DNA of 64,000 nt from Arenibacter troitsensis (GTDB lineage Bacteria > Bacteroidota > Bacteroidia > Flavobacteriales > Flavobacteriaceae): contig NZ_FXAO01000002.1 in the NCBI RefSeq assembly GCF_900177645.1, positions 186,001-250,000 on the forward strand, written 5' to 3'. Shown here in pieces: positions 8,919 to 18,456 of the stretch. The position numbers and the translations under genes were made by a program. Positions within the stretch are counted from its first letter, which is position 1. Each line of letters opens with the position of its first letter. The notes beneath the pieces are model-generated. The model was not told the origin of the DNA, did no database searches, and saw only the letters and a list, made by a program, of their open reading frames with translations.

Positions 8919-10346
8919 ATCAAAAAATACATCTTGAAAAATAATATTATTGCCTTAATAGGAACTTTTGTTGTACTGATTTCCAATGTACATGCACAAA
9001 ATAGTGACCACGTATATTTTACCAACGGTTTTAAGATTGGGGAATTAACCCATAGCTCTGCAGTAGTATGGACCAGATTGTGTAAATCTGAAAAACCGGT
9101 ACCCATAAAACATCAACAAAAAGGGGCTCCCTTCAGAAGTCCCATCGATTTTGACAATAATATGCCTGTAAATGAAATGGACGGGGCCGTGGAGGGTTCC
9201 TTCGGGCAGATAAGCATTGAAGTGCGTTCTAAAGATACGGTGATAAACACGCCATGGGAGTATGTTTCGGAGTATAAGGACTTTACTTTAAAACACAGAA
9301 TTACAGGCCTTAAATCCAAAACTATACATACAGTGACCGTTAAGGGCAGAAAATCAACTGAATCGCCCATTACCGAAATACAGGGAAGGTTTACCACAGC
9401 TCCGCTGCCCACTGAGGTGGTACCGGTACTTTTCACCTCCTCCACTTGTCAATATTTTTGGTCTTATGACGATCCTAAAAGAGGGTTTAAGATATATGAT
9501 AATATGCTTAAATTAAATCCGCTGTTCCACTGCCAAACGGGCGATTACGTGTATTATGACAAAGCTGGCCCCATGGCCTACAATTTGGAATTGGCAAGAC
9601 ATAAATGGCACGCCATTAATTCCTGGCCATCATTGAATAATTTCTACAATAATACCCCCCTTTACTTACAAAAGGATGACCACGATGTATTAAAGGATGA
9701 TGCCATGCCCAACTCTACCCCTTTTGGAGAACTGAGTTTTGAGGATGGCCTGTTAATATGGAACGAACAAGCCCCGATTATGGATAAATCCTATAGAACC
9801 TTTAGGTGGGGAAAAGATCTACAAATTTGGATGGTAGAAGGCAGGGATTACAGAAGTGACAACAAGGCTCCAGACGGGGAAGACAAAAGCATTTGGGGCA
9901 AAGAGCAGATAGCATGGTTTAAACACTCGGTGGAAGCCTCGGATGCTACCTTCAAAATCCTTAGTTCACCCACTCCTGTGGTGGGGCCCGACAGGGCAAA
10001 AGGAAAAATTGACAACCACTCCAATGATTCATTTAAAACAGAAGGGGATTGGTTACGCAAATACCTTTACGAGCAAAAAATGTTCGTTATCAATGGGGAT
10101 AGACATTGGCAATATGTGTCTGTTGATCCGGACACTGGACTGATGGAGTTTAGTCAAGGCCCCTCCAGCGACTCCCATGCCCAGGGATGGGATGCCAACG
10201 ACATGCGCCCGGAGCATAAATTCTTAAGGGTCAAGGGCGGTTTTTTGGCCGTAAAAGTACATCGGGAAGGGAACACCCCTGTCATAGAGTTTATTCATTA
10301 TGATGTTGATGGCAATATGGTGAACAAGGAAACCATAAGTAGGTAA
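8919..10346 (+). CDS. phoD: PhoD-like metallophosphatase / alkaline phosphatase D
   Basis: Exported phosphodiesterase/phosphomonoesterase of the PhoD family, expected to release phosphate from organic phosphate esters outside the inner membrane. Signal peptide at residues 1-26 (IIALIGTFVVLISNVHA). An N-terminal beta domain (about 30-150) precedes the metallophosphatase core. Metal-binding motifs are visible: QTGDYVYYD near residue 207, KDDHDVLKDD, and INGDRHWQYVSVD near residue 390. No Tat motif, unlike many PhoD proteins, so Sec export is implied. It is a single-gene unit with its own promoter element. Confidence 0.85.
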   Translation: MKKYILKNNIIALIGTFVVLISNVHAQNSDHVYFTNGFKIGELTHSSAVVWTRLCKSEKPVPIKHQQKGAPFRSPIDFDNNMPVNEMDGAVEGSFGQISIEVRSKDTVINTPWEYVSEYKDFTLKHRITGLKSKTIHTVTVKGRKSTESPITEIQGRFTTAPLPTEVVPVLFTSSTCQYFWSYDDPKRGFKIYDNMLKLNPLFHCQTGDYVYYDKAGPMAYNLELARHKWHAINSWPSLNNFYNNTPLYLQKDDHDVLKDDAMPNSTPFGELSFEDGLLIWNEQAPIMDKSYRTFRWGKDLQIWMVEGRDYRSDNKAPDGEDKSIWGKEQIAWFKHSVEASDATFKILSSPTPVVGPDRAKGKIDNHSNDSFKTEGDWLRKYLYEQKMFVINGDRHWQYVSVDPDTGLMEFSQGPSSDSHAQGWDANDMRPEHKFLRVKGGFLAVKVHREGNTPVIEFIHYDVDGNMVNKETISR

Positions 10347-10529
10347 AAATGAACCGTACATAAACGTTAAAGTCCATTGGTATTCCGGTATTGACATAGA
10401 ATCCACTTATAATAGAAAAGTATAATGAAATAGCTTTTATGAGAAAGCTTCCACACTTTTTAACGAACTACTGCCACAACTGAACTGCAATCCTTATTTT
10501 TGTCAAGTATTCATTATTGCATTTTGGTC

Positions 10530-11810
10530 ATGAACAACGGTTTAAGACGATTACTTTACGATTACCTTATCCAATCTGGTCTGGAAGCCAATACGGCCTC
10601 CTACCTAAATGCCCTAATACTTTTCATAGGAATAATTTTAGTGGCCCTTTTGATGGATTATGTGCTATGGAAACTATTCCGTTTCCTATCGGTGAGGTTC
10701 GCTAGGAAATCCAAGACCAATTTTGATGATTTTTTAGTGTTCAATAAGGTGCCCAGATTTGTGGCGCACATTATTCCCTTATGGTTGTTGTACCGATATC
10801 TTCCTTTGGCCTTTCTGGATTTTGAAAACACGGAAGGCATTATATTGAAGTTAATCGAAATACTTGCCGTAATACTGGTTTTGGTGCTGATTAGAAGCCT
10901 GCTCTTAAGTATCAAGGACTATTTTAAGACCTTGCCCCATATGAAGGACAAGCCTTTGGATAGCTATATTCAGGTATTTATGATATTCGCTTGGATAGGG
11001 GGCATTCTAACTCTTTTTGCGGTATTGACCGATATCACTATTTGGAAATTTTTTACCACCTTGGGAGCCGCCTCTGCCGTAATCCTTTTGATATTTAAAG
11101 ATACCATTTTAGGCCTTGTTGCCAGTATACAAGTAAGTATTAACGACATGGTCCGTATTGGAGATTGGATAACCTTTGAAAAATTTGGGGCAGATGGCAA
11201 TGTTACCGAAATTTCACTTGCCACGGTAAAAGTCCAGAATTTTGATAAGACCATTACCACAATTCCGACCTATTCTCTTATTTCGGATTCGTTCAAAAAC
11301 TGGCGGGGAATGCAGGCTTCAGGAGGTCGTAGGATTAAACGCGCCCTACTTATAAAACAGAAAAGTATCAAATTCCTTACTGCAGATAATATTGAATCCT
11401 TAAAAGGCATACAGATAATTGCCAAGTATATTGAAACTAGAAATAGCACTATAGACACCTATAACCAAGAGCACCATATTGATAAGCAATTGGCCATAAA
11501 TGGAAGAAACTTGACCAATATTGGCGTTTTTAGAAAATACGTGGAAACTTACCTCAAGAACCATTCTGCCATAAACCAGAATATGACCTTAATGACTAGG
11601 CAGCTACCCCCTACACCTCAAGGCATACCTTTGGAAATCTATGCTTTTAGCAGTGATAAACGTTGGGAAAACTACGAATATATAATGGCCGATATTTTTG
11701 ACCATTTGTTGGCGGCGCTGCCCTATTTTGAGTTGGAAGTGTTTGAATTCCCAACCTCTTTTAATGATGGCTTGGATAAAGTGGCAAACGGAACGGAAGG
11801 GCCACAATAA
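10530..11810 (+). CDS. MscS-family mechanosensitive channel (YbdG/YnaI-like)
   Basis: Inner-membrane channel of 426 residues, larger than the first MscS protein in the window. Five or so hydrophobic segments lie between residues 15 and 205, ending with the pore helix and beta domain (AASAVILLIFKDTILGLVAS, then MVRIGDWITFEKFGADGNV). The long soluble C-terminal part follows. The frame opens at a TTG at 10500, but the ATG at 10530 (MNNGLRRLL) is the natural start. Some members of this subgroup respond to moderate osmotic change. Confidence 0.85.
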   Translation: MNNGLRRLLYDYLIQSGLEANTASYLNALILFIGIILVALLMDYVLWKLFRFLSVRFARKSKTNFDDFLVFNKVPRFVAHIIPLWLLYRYLPLAFLDFENTEGIILKLIEILAVILVLVLIRSLLLSIKDYFKTLPHMKDKPLDSYIQVFMIFAWIGGILTLFAVLTDITIWKFFTTLGAASAVILLIFKDTILGLVASIQVSINDMVRIGDWITFEKFGADGNVTEISLATVKVQNFDKTITTIPTYSLISDSFKNWRGMQASGGRRIKRALLIKQKSIKFLTADNIESLKGIQIIAKYIETRNSTIDTYNQEHHIDKQLAINGRNLTNIGVFRKYVETYLKNHSAINQNMTLMTRQLPPTPQGIPLEIYAFSSDKRWENYEYIMADIFDHLLAALPYFELEVFEFPTSFNDGLDKVANGTEGPQ

Positions 11811-11840
11811 AAGGATGGAATGCCATAATTATCGTAAATG

Positions 11841-11848
11841 TAGCTTTG
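11841..11848 (+). promoter_or_regulatory. -7 promoter element TAGCTTTG upstream of the Kef pair
   Basis: Fits TAnnTTTG, 30 bases before the ATG of the oxidoreductase gene. A second, weaker TACCTTTA lies at 11859-11866. Confidence 0.45.
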
Positions 11849-11877
11849 GTTTGGAAGTTTACCTTTAAATTAAAAGT

Positions 11878-12483
11878 ATGAATCGAATTTTAATTTTGTT
11901 TGCACATCCAAAATTTGAACAATCCAGAGCAAACAAAGCTTTGGTCAAAATGGTAGAAAACAAGGAGGGAGTTACTTTTCATGACCTCTATGAGCGTTAT
12001 CCTGATTTTAACATAGATATCATAAGTGAAAAAAAACTTCTGACCGACCACGATGTTATTATTTGGCACTATCCCTTTTATTGGTACAGCTGCCCGCCTT
12101 TGATGAAACAATGGATGGATGTAGTACTGGAATTCGGATGGGCCTATGGGGCAAATGGTAATGCCTTACAGTCCAAAAAATGTTTAAATGTGATTACCAC
12201 TGGCGGAACCAGGGCCGTTTACTGTTCCGAAGGGAGCAATAACTATTCTGTAAATGAATTTTTGCGACCGTTTGAACAGACTGCCAGACTTTGTAATATG
12301 GAATACCTTCCTCCTTTTACGGTTATGGGAACCCATAACATGTCCGATGAAGAGTTGGAAGATTATACCTTAAAATATGAACAATTGTTATACGAATTAC
12401 AGCAAAGCCTTTCTTTTGACAAGATCAAAAACTGTGAATTCTTAAATGACACTCCCCAACTAAATAAGGTAACTTCAAAATGA
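11878..12483 (+). CDS. NAD(P)H-dependent flavodoxin-like oxidoreductase, KefF/KefG type
   Basis: Cytoplasmic flavodoxin-fold protein of 201 residues of the quinone reductase family that serves as ancillary subunit to Kef potassium efflux systems. The N-terminal ILILFAHPKFEQSRANKAL is the FMN phosphate-binding loop. VIIWHYPFYWYSCPPLMKQW and EFGWAYG are the family signature around the active site, and VITTGGTRAVY follows. Its stop overlaps the start of the antiporter gene by four bases, the usual arrangement for a regulatory subunit with its transporter. Confidence 0.88.
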   Translation: MNRILILFAHPKFEQSRANKALVKMVENKEGVTFHDLYERYPDFNIDIISEKKLLTDHDVIIWHYPFYWYSCPPLMKQWMDVVLEFGWAYGANGNALQSKKCLNVITTGGTRAVYCSEGSNNYSVNEFLRPFEQTARLCNMEYLPPFTVMGTHNMSDEELEDYTLKYEQLLYELQQSLSFDKIKNCEFLNDTPQLNKVTSK

Positions 12484-14366
12484 GCGGTAGCATTCTTTTT
12501 GCAGCAATTGTTTTTCTAACCGGGGCCATTATTTGTGTTCCCATAGCCAAAAAGTTTGGTTTAAGTTCCGTTCTAGGCTACCTCTTGGCCGGAATATTGA
12601 TAGGGCCTTATATTTTGGGCTTTGTTGGGGACGAAGGTCAGGACATACTTCACTTTGCCGAGTTTGGTGTGGTCATGATGCTTTTTCTTATAGGCCTTGA
12701 AATAGAACCAAAGAGCTTTTGGCAAATGAGAAAAACCATAATTGGTGTGGGAGGAGCCCAGGTTTTGGGAACCATGATTGTTTCCTTCCTCCTATTTACC
12801 ACGATTGGATTTGATTGGAAAGTTTCCCTGATCATATCTATGGCAGTGTCCCTCTCCTCCACGGCAATAACCTTACAGACCATAAAGGAAAATGGATTAA
12901 TGAATACCACCTATGGCGCCTCATCTTTTTCCATTCTTCTTTTTCAGGATATTATTGTTATTTTGATGTTGGCGGTTATCCCTTTGCTTACAGATTCGGA
13001 AAAAACTGTAATTGCCAGTGACCATTCGGATCATATTTATCTACTTGAAAATTTGCCTTTAGGTTTTCAGGCTTTGGCCATTTTCATGTCGGTGGTCACC
13101 GTGGTTCTTGCCGGACGTTATTTTTTTGTTCCCATGTTAAGGCTAGTGGCCAAAACAAGACTCAGGGAGCTATTGTCCGCCTCTGCACTGCTTATCGTTA
13201 TTGCCTTGGCCTATCTTATGGAACTTGTTGGATTAAGTCCGGCATTGGGAGCCTTTCTAGGTGGGGTGGTATTGGCTACCAGTGAATTTAAACATGAACT
13301 GGAGAGCAATTTGGAACCCTTCAAAGGCCTATTGTTGGGCTTGTTCTTTATGGCCGTTGGCGCCTCCATTAATTTTATTGTTATTGGGGACAATCCCGTA
13401 ATGATTGGTGGCCTGGTAGTAGCCGTAATCATTTTAAAAGCCATAATCCTATTCTTGGTAGGGGCCATTTTTAAGCTTAAGGCAGATCAAAGACTGCTCC
13501 TAACTATTGGACTGGCCCAAATTGGGGAATTTGCTTTTGTCCTACTTTCCTTTGCCTTCCAATTGAATATTCTAAGTAGGGTTGAATTGGATATGATGTT
13601 GGTGGTAACGGCACTAACCATGACCCTCACGCCCATACTTGGAATACTAAACGATAGAGTGATACTGCCCCGGGTAGGCACCAAAAAATCGGAAACCAGA
13701 CCAGTGGATCATATAGCCAAGACCCACAAGGTAATTTTGGTTGGTTTCGGCCATTTCGGAAGTACGGTTGGAAGGTTCCTCAGATCCTATGGCATTGAAG
13801 CAACTATATTGGACAACGATTCCAACCGGGTAGACCTATTAAGAAAAATGGGGTTTGAAGTATACTATGGAGATGCCACCCGCATGGATCTTTTGGAATC
13901 GGCAGGAATAGCCGAGGCCAAGATTCTCATATCGGCAATAGACAATAGCGATAACGTAATCCATTTGACGAAAATGGTTAAGGAGAAATATCCTAATGTG
14001 AAGTTGATGTTACGGGCAAAAAACAGATACGATGCGTACGATTTACTAAACATGGGTGTTGAAGATGTGTACAGAGAATCTTTGGAAACCTCCGTTAAAA
14101 TGGCAAGTGATGCGTTAAACCATTTAGGATATAGAAAATACACCATATACCGACAGGCCCAAAAATTTATTCAATACGATGAGGATAGCCTAAGGCGATT
14201 GTCCAATAAACCCAAAACCAGGGAAGAGTATATTTTTAAGGCCAAAGAAGAGATAAAACAACAAGAAAAACAGTTGGAGGAAGATCTTAATAGAGGTATT
14301 GTTGAATTTGACAATCATTGGGACAGCGAACAAATGAGAGCGGCCCATAATACTCCAAAGAACTGA
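12480..14366 (+). CDS. KefB/KefC-type monovalent cation:proton antiporter (CPA2 family)
   Basis: A 628-residue potassium efflux system of the CPA2 family. Residues 1-390 form 12 or so transmembrane helices, with the ion-binding motif region SLSSTAITLQ and AFLGGVVLATSEFKHELE. A cytoplasmic TrkA-N (RCK) domain begins near residue 413 with VILVGFGHFG, continues with DNDSNRVDLL and GDATRMDLL, and binds nucleotide. A charged helical tail follows. It is coupled to the KefF-like subunit through an ATGA overlap. In characterised Kef systems the gate is controlled by glutathione adducts; Bacteroidota usually lack glutathione, so the trigger here is open. Confidence 0.9.
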   Translation: MSGSILFAAIVFLTGAIICVPIAKKFGLSSVLGYLLAGILIGPYILGFVGDEGQDILHFAEFGVVMMLFLIGLEIEPKSFWQMRKTIIGVGGAQVLGTMIVSFLLFTTIGFDWKVSLIISMAVSLSSTAITLQTIKENGLMNTTYGASSFSILLFQDIIVILMLAVIPLLTDSEKTVIASDHSDHIYLLENLPLGFQALAIFMSVVTVVLAGRYFFVPMLRLVAKTRLRELLSASALLIVIALAYLMELVGLSPALGAFLGGVVLATSEFKHELESNLEPFKGLLLGLFFMAVGASINFIVIGDNPVMIGGLVVAVIILKAIILFLVGAIFKLKADQRLLLTIGLAQIGEFAFVLLSFAFQLNILSRVELDMMLVVTALTMTLTPILGILNDRVILPRVGTKKSETRPVDHIAKTHKVILVGFGHFGSTVGRFLRSYGIEATILDNDSNRVDLLRKMGFEVYYGDATRMDLLESAGIAEAKILISAIDNSDNVIHLTKMVKEKYPNVKLMLRAKNRYDAYDLLNMGVEDVYRESLETSVKMASDALNHLGYRKYTIYRQAQKFIQYDEDSLRRLSNKPKTREEYIFKAKEEIKQQEKQLEEDLNRGIVEFDNHWDSEQMRAAHNTPKN

Positions 14367-14839
14367 GTATAAGACTATATCCATTCCAAATGCTTCAATA
14401 TAAATCCTCTATGCTCTCTAGATTTCTCTAAAATCCTTAATTGACCGGACAATTTTATCAATGCTATGATTCGTCCCCGTTTCAATTAGTACGGAGAAGA
14501 ATACATTTTCTAAAGAGGCACTCCTACAATAATCACCAAAATTACCTTATAATATACTTCCAATACCCAGACAGTACAGGATGCCCTTTACCCTCTTTGG
14601 GTTTATTATTGCAGTCATTTAACAAAAAAAATATAGTAATAAAAAAGCGGAATGAAAGAGCAGATTACATAAGGTAGTTCTTGTAAATTTTACAAATTAT
14701 TAAACATTTAACATAAAAATTGTAAACTTTATTACAAATACCCCATAAGATAACCTCAATTCTCTAATTTTGCGACTTTTCAATTATCATAACCAATTAT
14801 GTTAATTCTACTTTACAAATAACCAAACCATTAACCAAA
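14367..14839. other. AT-rich intergenic region before the pnt operon
   Basis: 473 bases. A 78-codon open frame at 14441-14677 starts at TTG and has an unlikely composition, so I do not call it. The right part is very AT-rich and carries the pnt promoter element. Nothing else is seen. Confidence 0.5.
14765..14772 (+). promoter_or_regulatory. -7 promoter element TAATTTTG of the pnt operon
   Basis: Fits TAnnTTTG, 68 bases before the pntAA ATG. This predicts a leader of about 60 bases. Confidence 0.5.
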
Positions 14840-15940
14840 ATGAAAATAGGCATATTAAAAGAAACCTTGGATGGTGAAAGTCGTGTTGCCATTACCCCGA
14901 ATATCGCCAAACAACTAATTGCCGCAGGCTTTGAACTTCTTGTAGAGCAAGGTGCAGGTGAGAGTTCTTCCTTTTTGGATTCAGATTATAACAAGGTTGG
15001 GGTGACTGTTGAAAAAAGAGCCGTTATTTTCCATGAAGCTCAGGTACTTTTAAAAATAAACCCCTTTGATGAAGAAGATTTGAAACTAGTGGACGAAGGG
15101 CAGGTATTGATCAGTAAATTGTACCACAAATCCAATCCTGAACTTATCAAAGCAATTGCCAACAAAGGCGTAACCGCATTTTCCATGGATGCGATCCCTA
15201 GAATTTCAAGAGCTCAGGATATGGACGTATTGAGTTCCCAAAATAATCTGGCAGGTTATAAAGCGGTGATTTTGGGAGCCTTTGAAATGACCAAAATCTT
15301 TCCTTTAATGATGACATCCGCCGGGACCATTGCCCCTTCTAGAGTACTTATTTACGGTATTGGTGTTGCGGGCCTACAGGCCATAGCCACTGCCAAAAGA
15401 TTGGGTGCTATAGTAGAGGCTACGGATATAAGATCGGAAACCAAAGAGCAGGCAGAATCCCTAGGGGCCAAATTCATTTCAGTGGACAATACGGGAGAGG
15501 AATCGGAAGGAGGGTATGCTAAGGAAGCTTCGGCAGATTACCAAAAAAGACAAAAAGAGGCGGTAAACAAATCATTGTTTCAGGCAGACTTGGTCATAAC
15601 CACGGCCAATATCCCAGGAAGAAAAGCTCCAATCTTAATTACCGAAGAGCAGGTAATGCAAATGAAAAATGGCGCTGTAATCATAGATTTGGCTGCTGCC
15701 CAAGGAGGAAACTGCGAAGTAAGCGAGATCAATAAGACCATTGTAAAAAATGGGGTAAAAGTCATTGGTACCAGCATTGATCCCAGAAGCGTATCTACAA
15801 ACGCAAGTGATCTTTATGCCAAAAATATCTACAACTATATTATGCATTTAACCGAAGGGACCAATTTTAAATGGGATCTGGAGGAAGAAATAACGGATGA
15901 GACCTTGATCGTCCAAAATGGAACTATTAGAAAAGATTAA
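14840..15940 (+). CDS. pntAA: NAD(P) transhydrogenase subunit alpha part 1
   Basis: The NAD(H)-binding dI component of proton-translocating transhydrogenase, which passes hydride between NADH and NADP+ using the proton gradient. The 366-residue soluble protein starts with IGILKETLDGESRVAITPN, the AlaDH/PNT signature. It has a Rossmann motif at YGIGVAGLQAIATAKRLGA near residue 175 and TTANIPGRKAPILI near residue 255. It lacks the membrane helices of the fused E. coli PntA, which are encoded by the next gene, as in Rhodospirillum rubrum. It is the first gene of a three-gene operon. Confidence 0.94.
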   Translation: MKIGILKETLDGESRVAITPNIAKQLIAAGFELLVEQGAGESSSFLDSDYNKVGVTVEKRAVIFHEAQVLLKINPFDEEDLKLVDEGQVLISKLYHKSNPELIKAIANKGVTAFSMDAIPRISRAQDMDVLSSQNNLAGYKAVILGAFEMTKIFPLMMTSAGTIAPSRVLIYGIGVAGLQAIATAKRLGAIVEATDIRSETKEQAESLGAKFISVDNTGEESEGGYAKEASADYQKRQKEAVNKSLFQADLVITTANIPGRKAPILITEEQVMQMKNGAVIIDLAAAQGGNCEVSEINKTIVKNGVKVIGTSIDPRSVSTNASDLYAKNIYNYIMHLTEGTNFKWDLEEEITDETLIVQNGTIRKD

Positions 15941-15951
15941 AATATTAAGCC

Positions 15952-16260
15952 ATGAATGAGTTTTTGGAATTTATAGAGAATAACCTACAAATCACCTATA
16001 TCCTAATCCTTGCCATATTTGTTGGGATAGAGGTTATAAAAAGTATTCCTGCTGTTTTGCACACACCATTGATGTCGGGGGCCAATGCCTTGAGCGGAGT
16101 TGTAATTGTGGGAGCCATATTGGTGATGTTGCACGCAGATCCCGCTGATTATGTAGCCATGTCCTTAGGCTTCGTTGCGGTAGTCTTGGGAGTCTTAAAT
16201 GTAGTTGGTGGCTTTGCTGTTACCGATAGAATGTTACAAATGTTTAAAAGAAAAAAATAA
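15952..16260 (+). CDS. pntAB: NAD(P) transhydrogenase subunit alpha part 2
   Basis: A 102-residue membrane subunit with three hydrophobic helices (about residues 12-32, 40-60 and 66-92), forming part of the dII proton channel of transhydrogenase. It starts 11 bases after pntAA and its stop overlaps the pntB ATG by one base, fixing it as the middle gene of the operon. Sequence such as HTPLMSGANALSGVVIVGA is typical of the family. Confidence 0.93.
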   Translation: MNEFLEFIENNLQITYILILAIFVGIEVIKSIPAVLHTPLMSGANALSGVVIVGAILVMLHADPADYVAMSLGFVAVVLGVLNVVGGFAVTDRMLQMFKRKK

Positions 16261-17639
16261 TGGGAATTTTATTAAATCTTATATATCTCATCGCTACGGT
16301 TACGTTCATAGTAGGTCTAAAAATGTTGGGCCACCCGGAAACGGCAAAAAAAGGTAACCTAATTGCGGCCGCCGGAATGGGATTGGCCATAGTAGGTACC
16401 ATTTTTGTTCATGAACAACAGGTGTCCTCCATTATTTATATCCTTATTGGTGCCGCAATTCTAATAGGTTCCATAATTGGCTGGCTGATAGCCATAAAAG
16501 TGGAAATGACCAAAATGCCCGAACTGGTATCCTTATTCAATGGCTTTGGGGGTGCCAGTGCAGCACTTATCGGGTTGGTGGAATACGGTAAAAATGTTAG
16601 CAACGTTACCCAATCCACAACCATCGTTTCAGGTATAATAATCGGGGCCATTACTTTTTCAGGAAGTTTAATTGCCTGGGGTAAATTAAACGGCACCTTA
16701 AAAAGTGTAGTAAGGATACCCTTCTACAACATCATAAACAACCTTGTAATTATTGCCATTGTCATTTTTGCTGGATTTATGGTCGCCTCTGGCATAGACA
16801 ATCAACTTTTGTTGTATGTACTATTGTCAACTGGCCTGATCTATGGAGTTCTCTTTGTTCTTCCAATTGGAGGGGCCGATATGCCAGTGGTAATCTCTTT
16901 GTTGAATTCTTTGACAGGTATTGCCGCGGCAATAACAGGAATTTTATACAATAATATGGTGATGCTCGTAGGGGGTATATTGGTAGGTTCTGCCGGCATC
17001 ATATTAACGGTAGCCATGTGCAAGGCCATGAATAGGACTTTGGGGTCTGTAATTTTTGGTGCTTTTGGTGGCGCAGCCGCAACGGAAGGAGAAAACAAGG
17101 CTATGGGATCCATTAAGAGCACCAACCCCAGCGATGCCGCCATAATGATGAATTATGCAAACAATGTGGTCATAGTTCCTGGTTACGGCTTGGCAGTTGC
17201 TCAGGCACAACATGTAATTCATGAGCTTGAACAGATGTTGACAAAAAAAGGGGTAAATGTTAAGTATGCCATCCATCCGGTAGCAGGACGTATGCCTGGC
17301 CATATGAATGTGCTATTGGCAGAATCCAATGTTGAATATAACATGCTGGTGGAAATGGAAGATATAAATCCACAGTTTAGCAATACCGATATAGTCCTGG
17401 TTGTTGGAGCCAATGATGTTGTTAATCCTGCAGCTCACAACAATCCAGCTAGTCCTATTTACGGTATGCCCATTTTGGATGTTGAAAATGCCAAACATAT
17501 TATCGTAAATAAACGCGGTATGAATGCAGGTTATGCCGGGATAGAGAATGAATTATTCTATAATTCAAAAACTTCCATGCTTTTTGGAGATGCTAAGGCA
17601 GCCTTGACAGATCTGGTGGCCGAATTGAAAAATATGTAA
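16260..17639 (+). CDS. pntB: NAD(P) transhydrogenase subunit beta
   Basis: A 459-residue membrane protein with about nine transmembrane helices (residues 1-260) completing the dII proton pathway. The C-terminal NADP(H)-binding dIII domain carries VIVPGYGLAVAQAQHVIHEL near residue 300, HPVAGRMPGHMNVLLAE and LVVGANDVVNPAA. Together with pntAA and pntAB it should raise the NADPH/NADP+ ratio for biosynthesis and oxidative defence. It overlaps pntAB by one base. No strong terminator is visible after it. Confidence 0.94.
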   Translation: MGILLNLIYLIATVTFIVGLKMLGHPETAKKGNLIAAAGMGLAIVGTIFVHEQQVSSIIYILIGAAILIGSIIGWLIAIKVEMTKMPELVSLFNGFGGASAALIGLVEYGKNVSNVTQSTTIVSGIIIGAITFSGSLIAWGKLNGTLKSVVRIPFYNIINNLVIIAIVIFAGFMVASGIDNQLLLYVLLSTGLIYGVLFVLPIGGADMPVVISLLNSLTGIAAAITGILYNNMVMLVGGILVGSAGIILTVAMCKAMNRTLGSVIFGAFGGAAATEGENKAMGSIKSTNPSDAAIMMNYANNVVIVPGYGLAVAQAQHVIHELEQMLTKKGVNVKYAIHPVAGRMPGHMNVLLAESNVEYNMLVEMEDINPQFSNTDIVLVVGANDVVNPAAHNNPASPIYGMPILDVENAKHIIVNKRGMNAGYAGIENELFYNSKTSMLFGDAKAALTDLVAELKNM

Positions 17640-17847
17640 TAATCCAAAATGGCATAGAGGTCAAATATATTACAACCTCCATAACTCAGAGGATGCCGAG
17701 TGTCTCCAGCATTATTATATTAAGGAAATCTAGAAATCCTTAACGATGACTCCTGTCGAAAAAAAATAGGATGAATTATAGAGAAGACGGACATAGGTCT
17801 CCCCTAATTGAGGATGAATGGGTACCCAAAAGATGAATAAATCCAAA

Positions 17848-18315
17848 TTATTCAAAAGCAATGTGCCTGCTCATGTTTTCCTCAACGGACATAAAAGATT
17901 CCACCCCTTTAATACCTTCTATGGTTAATATGGTATCTTGGTATACATCCCTATAATGCATACTATCCCTTGCATGCATTTTAAGAAAAATATCGTATTT
18001 ACCTGTACTGTGATGAATTTTGACTACCTCCGGCACTTTGCGCAAGGCCTCAATAACTTGTTTGTACATAAAACTTTCACGTAGGTAAACCCCTAGAAAA
18101 ATGGTCATTTTCCATCCTATCTTGCTGTAGTCAAGATTTAAGGTTGCTCCCTTTATCAGCCCCAAATTAATCATTTTCTTGGTCCGGGCATGAACTGTAC
18201 CAGGGGAAATACCAGCCTTTTTGGCCACCTCCGTATAGGGCATTTGCGCATTGTCTGCCAGCAAACTTAAAATTTTGAAATCCATTTCATCTATTCTATC
18301 TTTCATATTGTTCAA
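17848..18315 (-). CDS. Lrp/AsnC-family transcriptional regulator
   Basis: A 155-residue regulator. Residues 5-55 form the winged helix-turn-helix (IDEMDFKILSLLADNAQMPY, AKKAGISPGTVHARTKKM). Residues 70-150 form the RAM ligand-binding domain. ATG codons at 18315 and 18306 are both possible starts. It is convergent with pntB and divergent from the TonB receptor operon across 1.6 kb. Members of this family bind amino acids. The neighbouring HisC-like enzyme and permease suggest an amino-acid-type ligand, but this is inference. A 48-base repeat lies about 95 bases upstream of its start and again before the receptor operon. Confidence 0.88.
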   Translation of the reverse strand: MNNMKDRIDEMDFKILSLLADNAQMPYTEVAKKAGISPGTVHARTKKMINLGLIKGATLNLDYSKIGWKMTIFLGVYLRESFMYKQVIEALRKVPEVVKIHHSTGKYDIFLKMHARDSMHYRDVYQDTILTIEGIKGVESFMSVEENMSRHIAFE

Positions 18316-18408
18316 TTTTAGATTATCTAGACTATTACATATCTGTTACCTGTATAATATCAATTGCAAAATGATGTGTTTTATTCTGATATTTTTAGGT
18401 TTCAGTAA

Positions 18409-18456
18409 ATTTAATTCATCATTTAGCGAAAAACACTAATAATATGATAATAAAAA
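18409..18456 (+). repeat. Diverged direct repeat, copy 1
   Basis: 48 bases beginning ATTTAATTCATCATTTAGC and ending AATATGATAATAAAAA. It matches copy 2 at 19466-19513 in 40 of 48 positions by eye. It lies about 95 bases upstream of the Lrp/AsnC start. Confidence 0.55.

Noticed and set aside
14441-14677. 78-codon plus-strand open frame between kefC and pntAA
   Set aside because: Starts at TTG, composition is unlike the neighbouring proteins, and no domain, signal or helix pattern is seen. Treated as chance.
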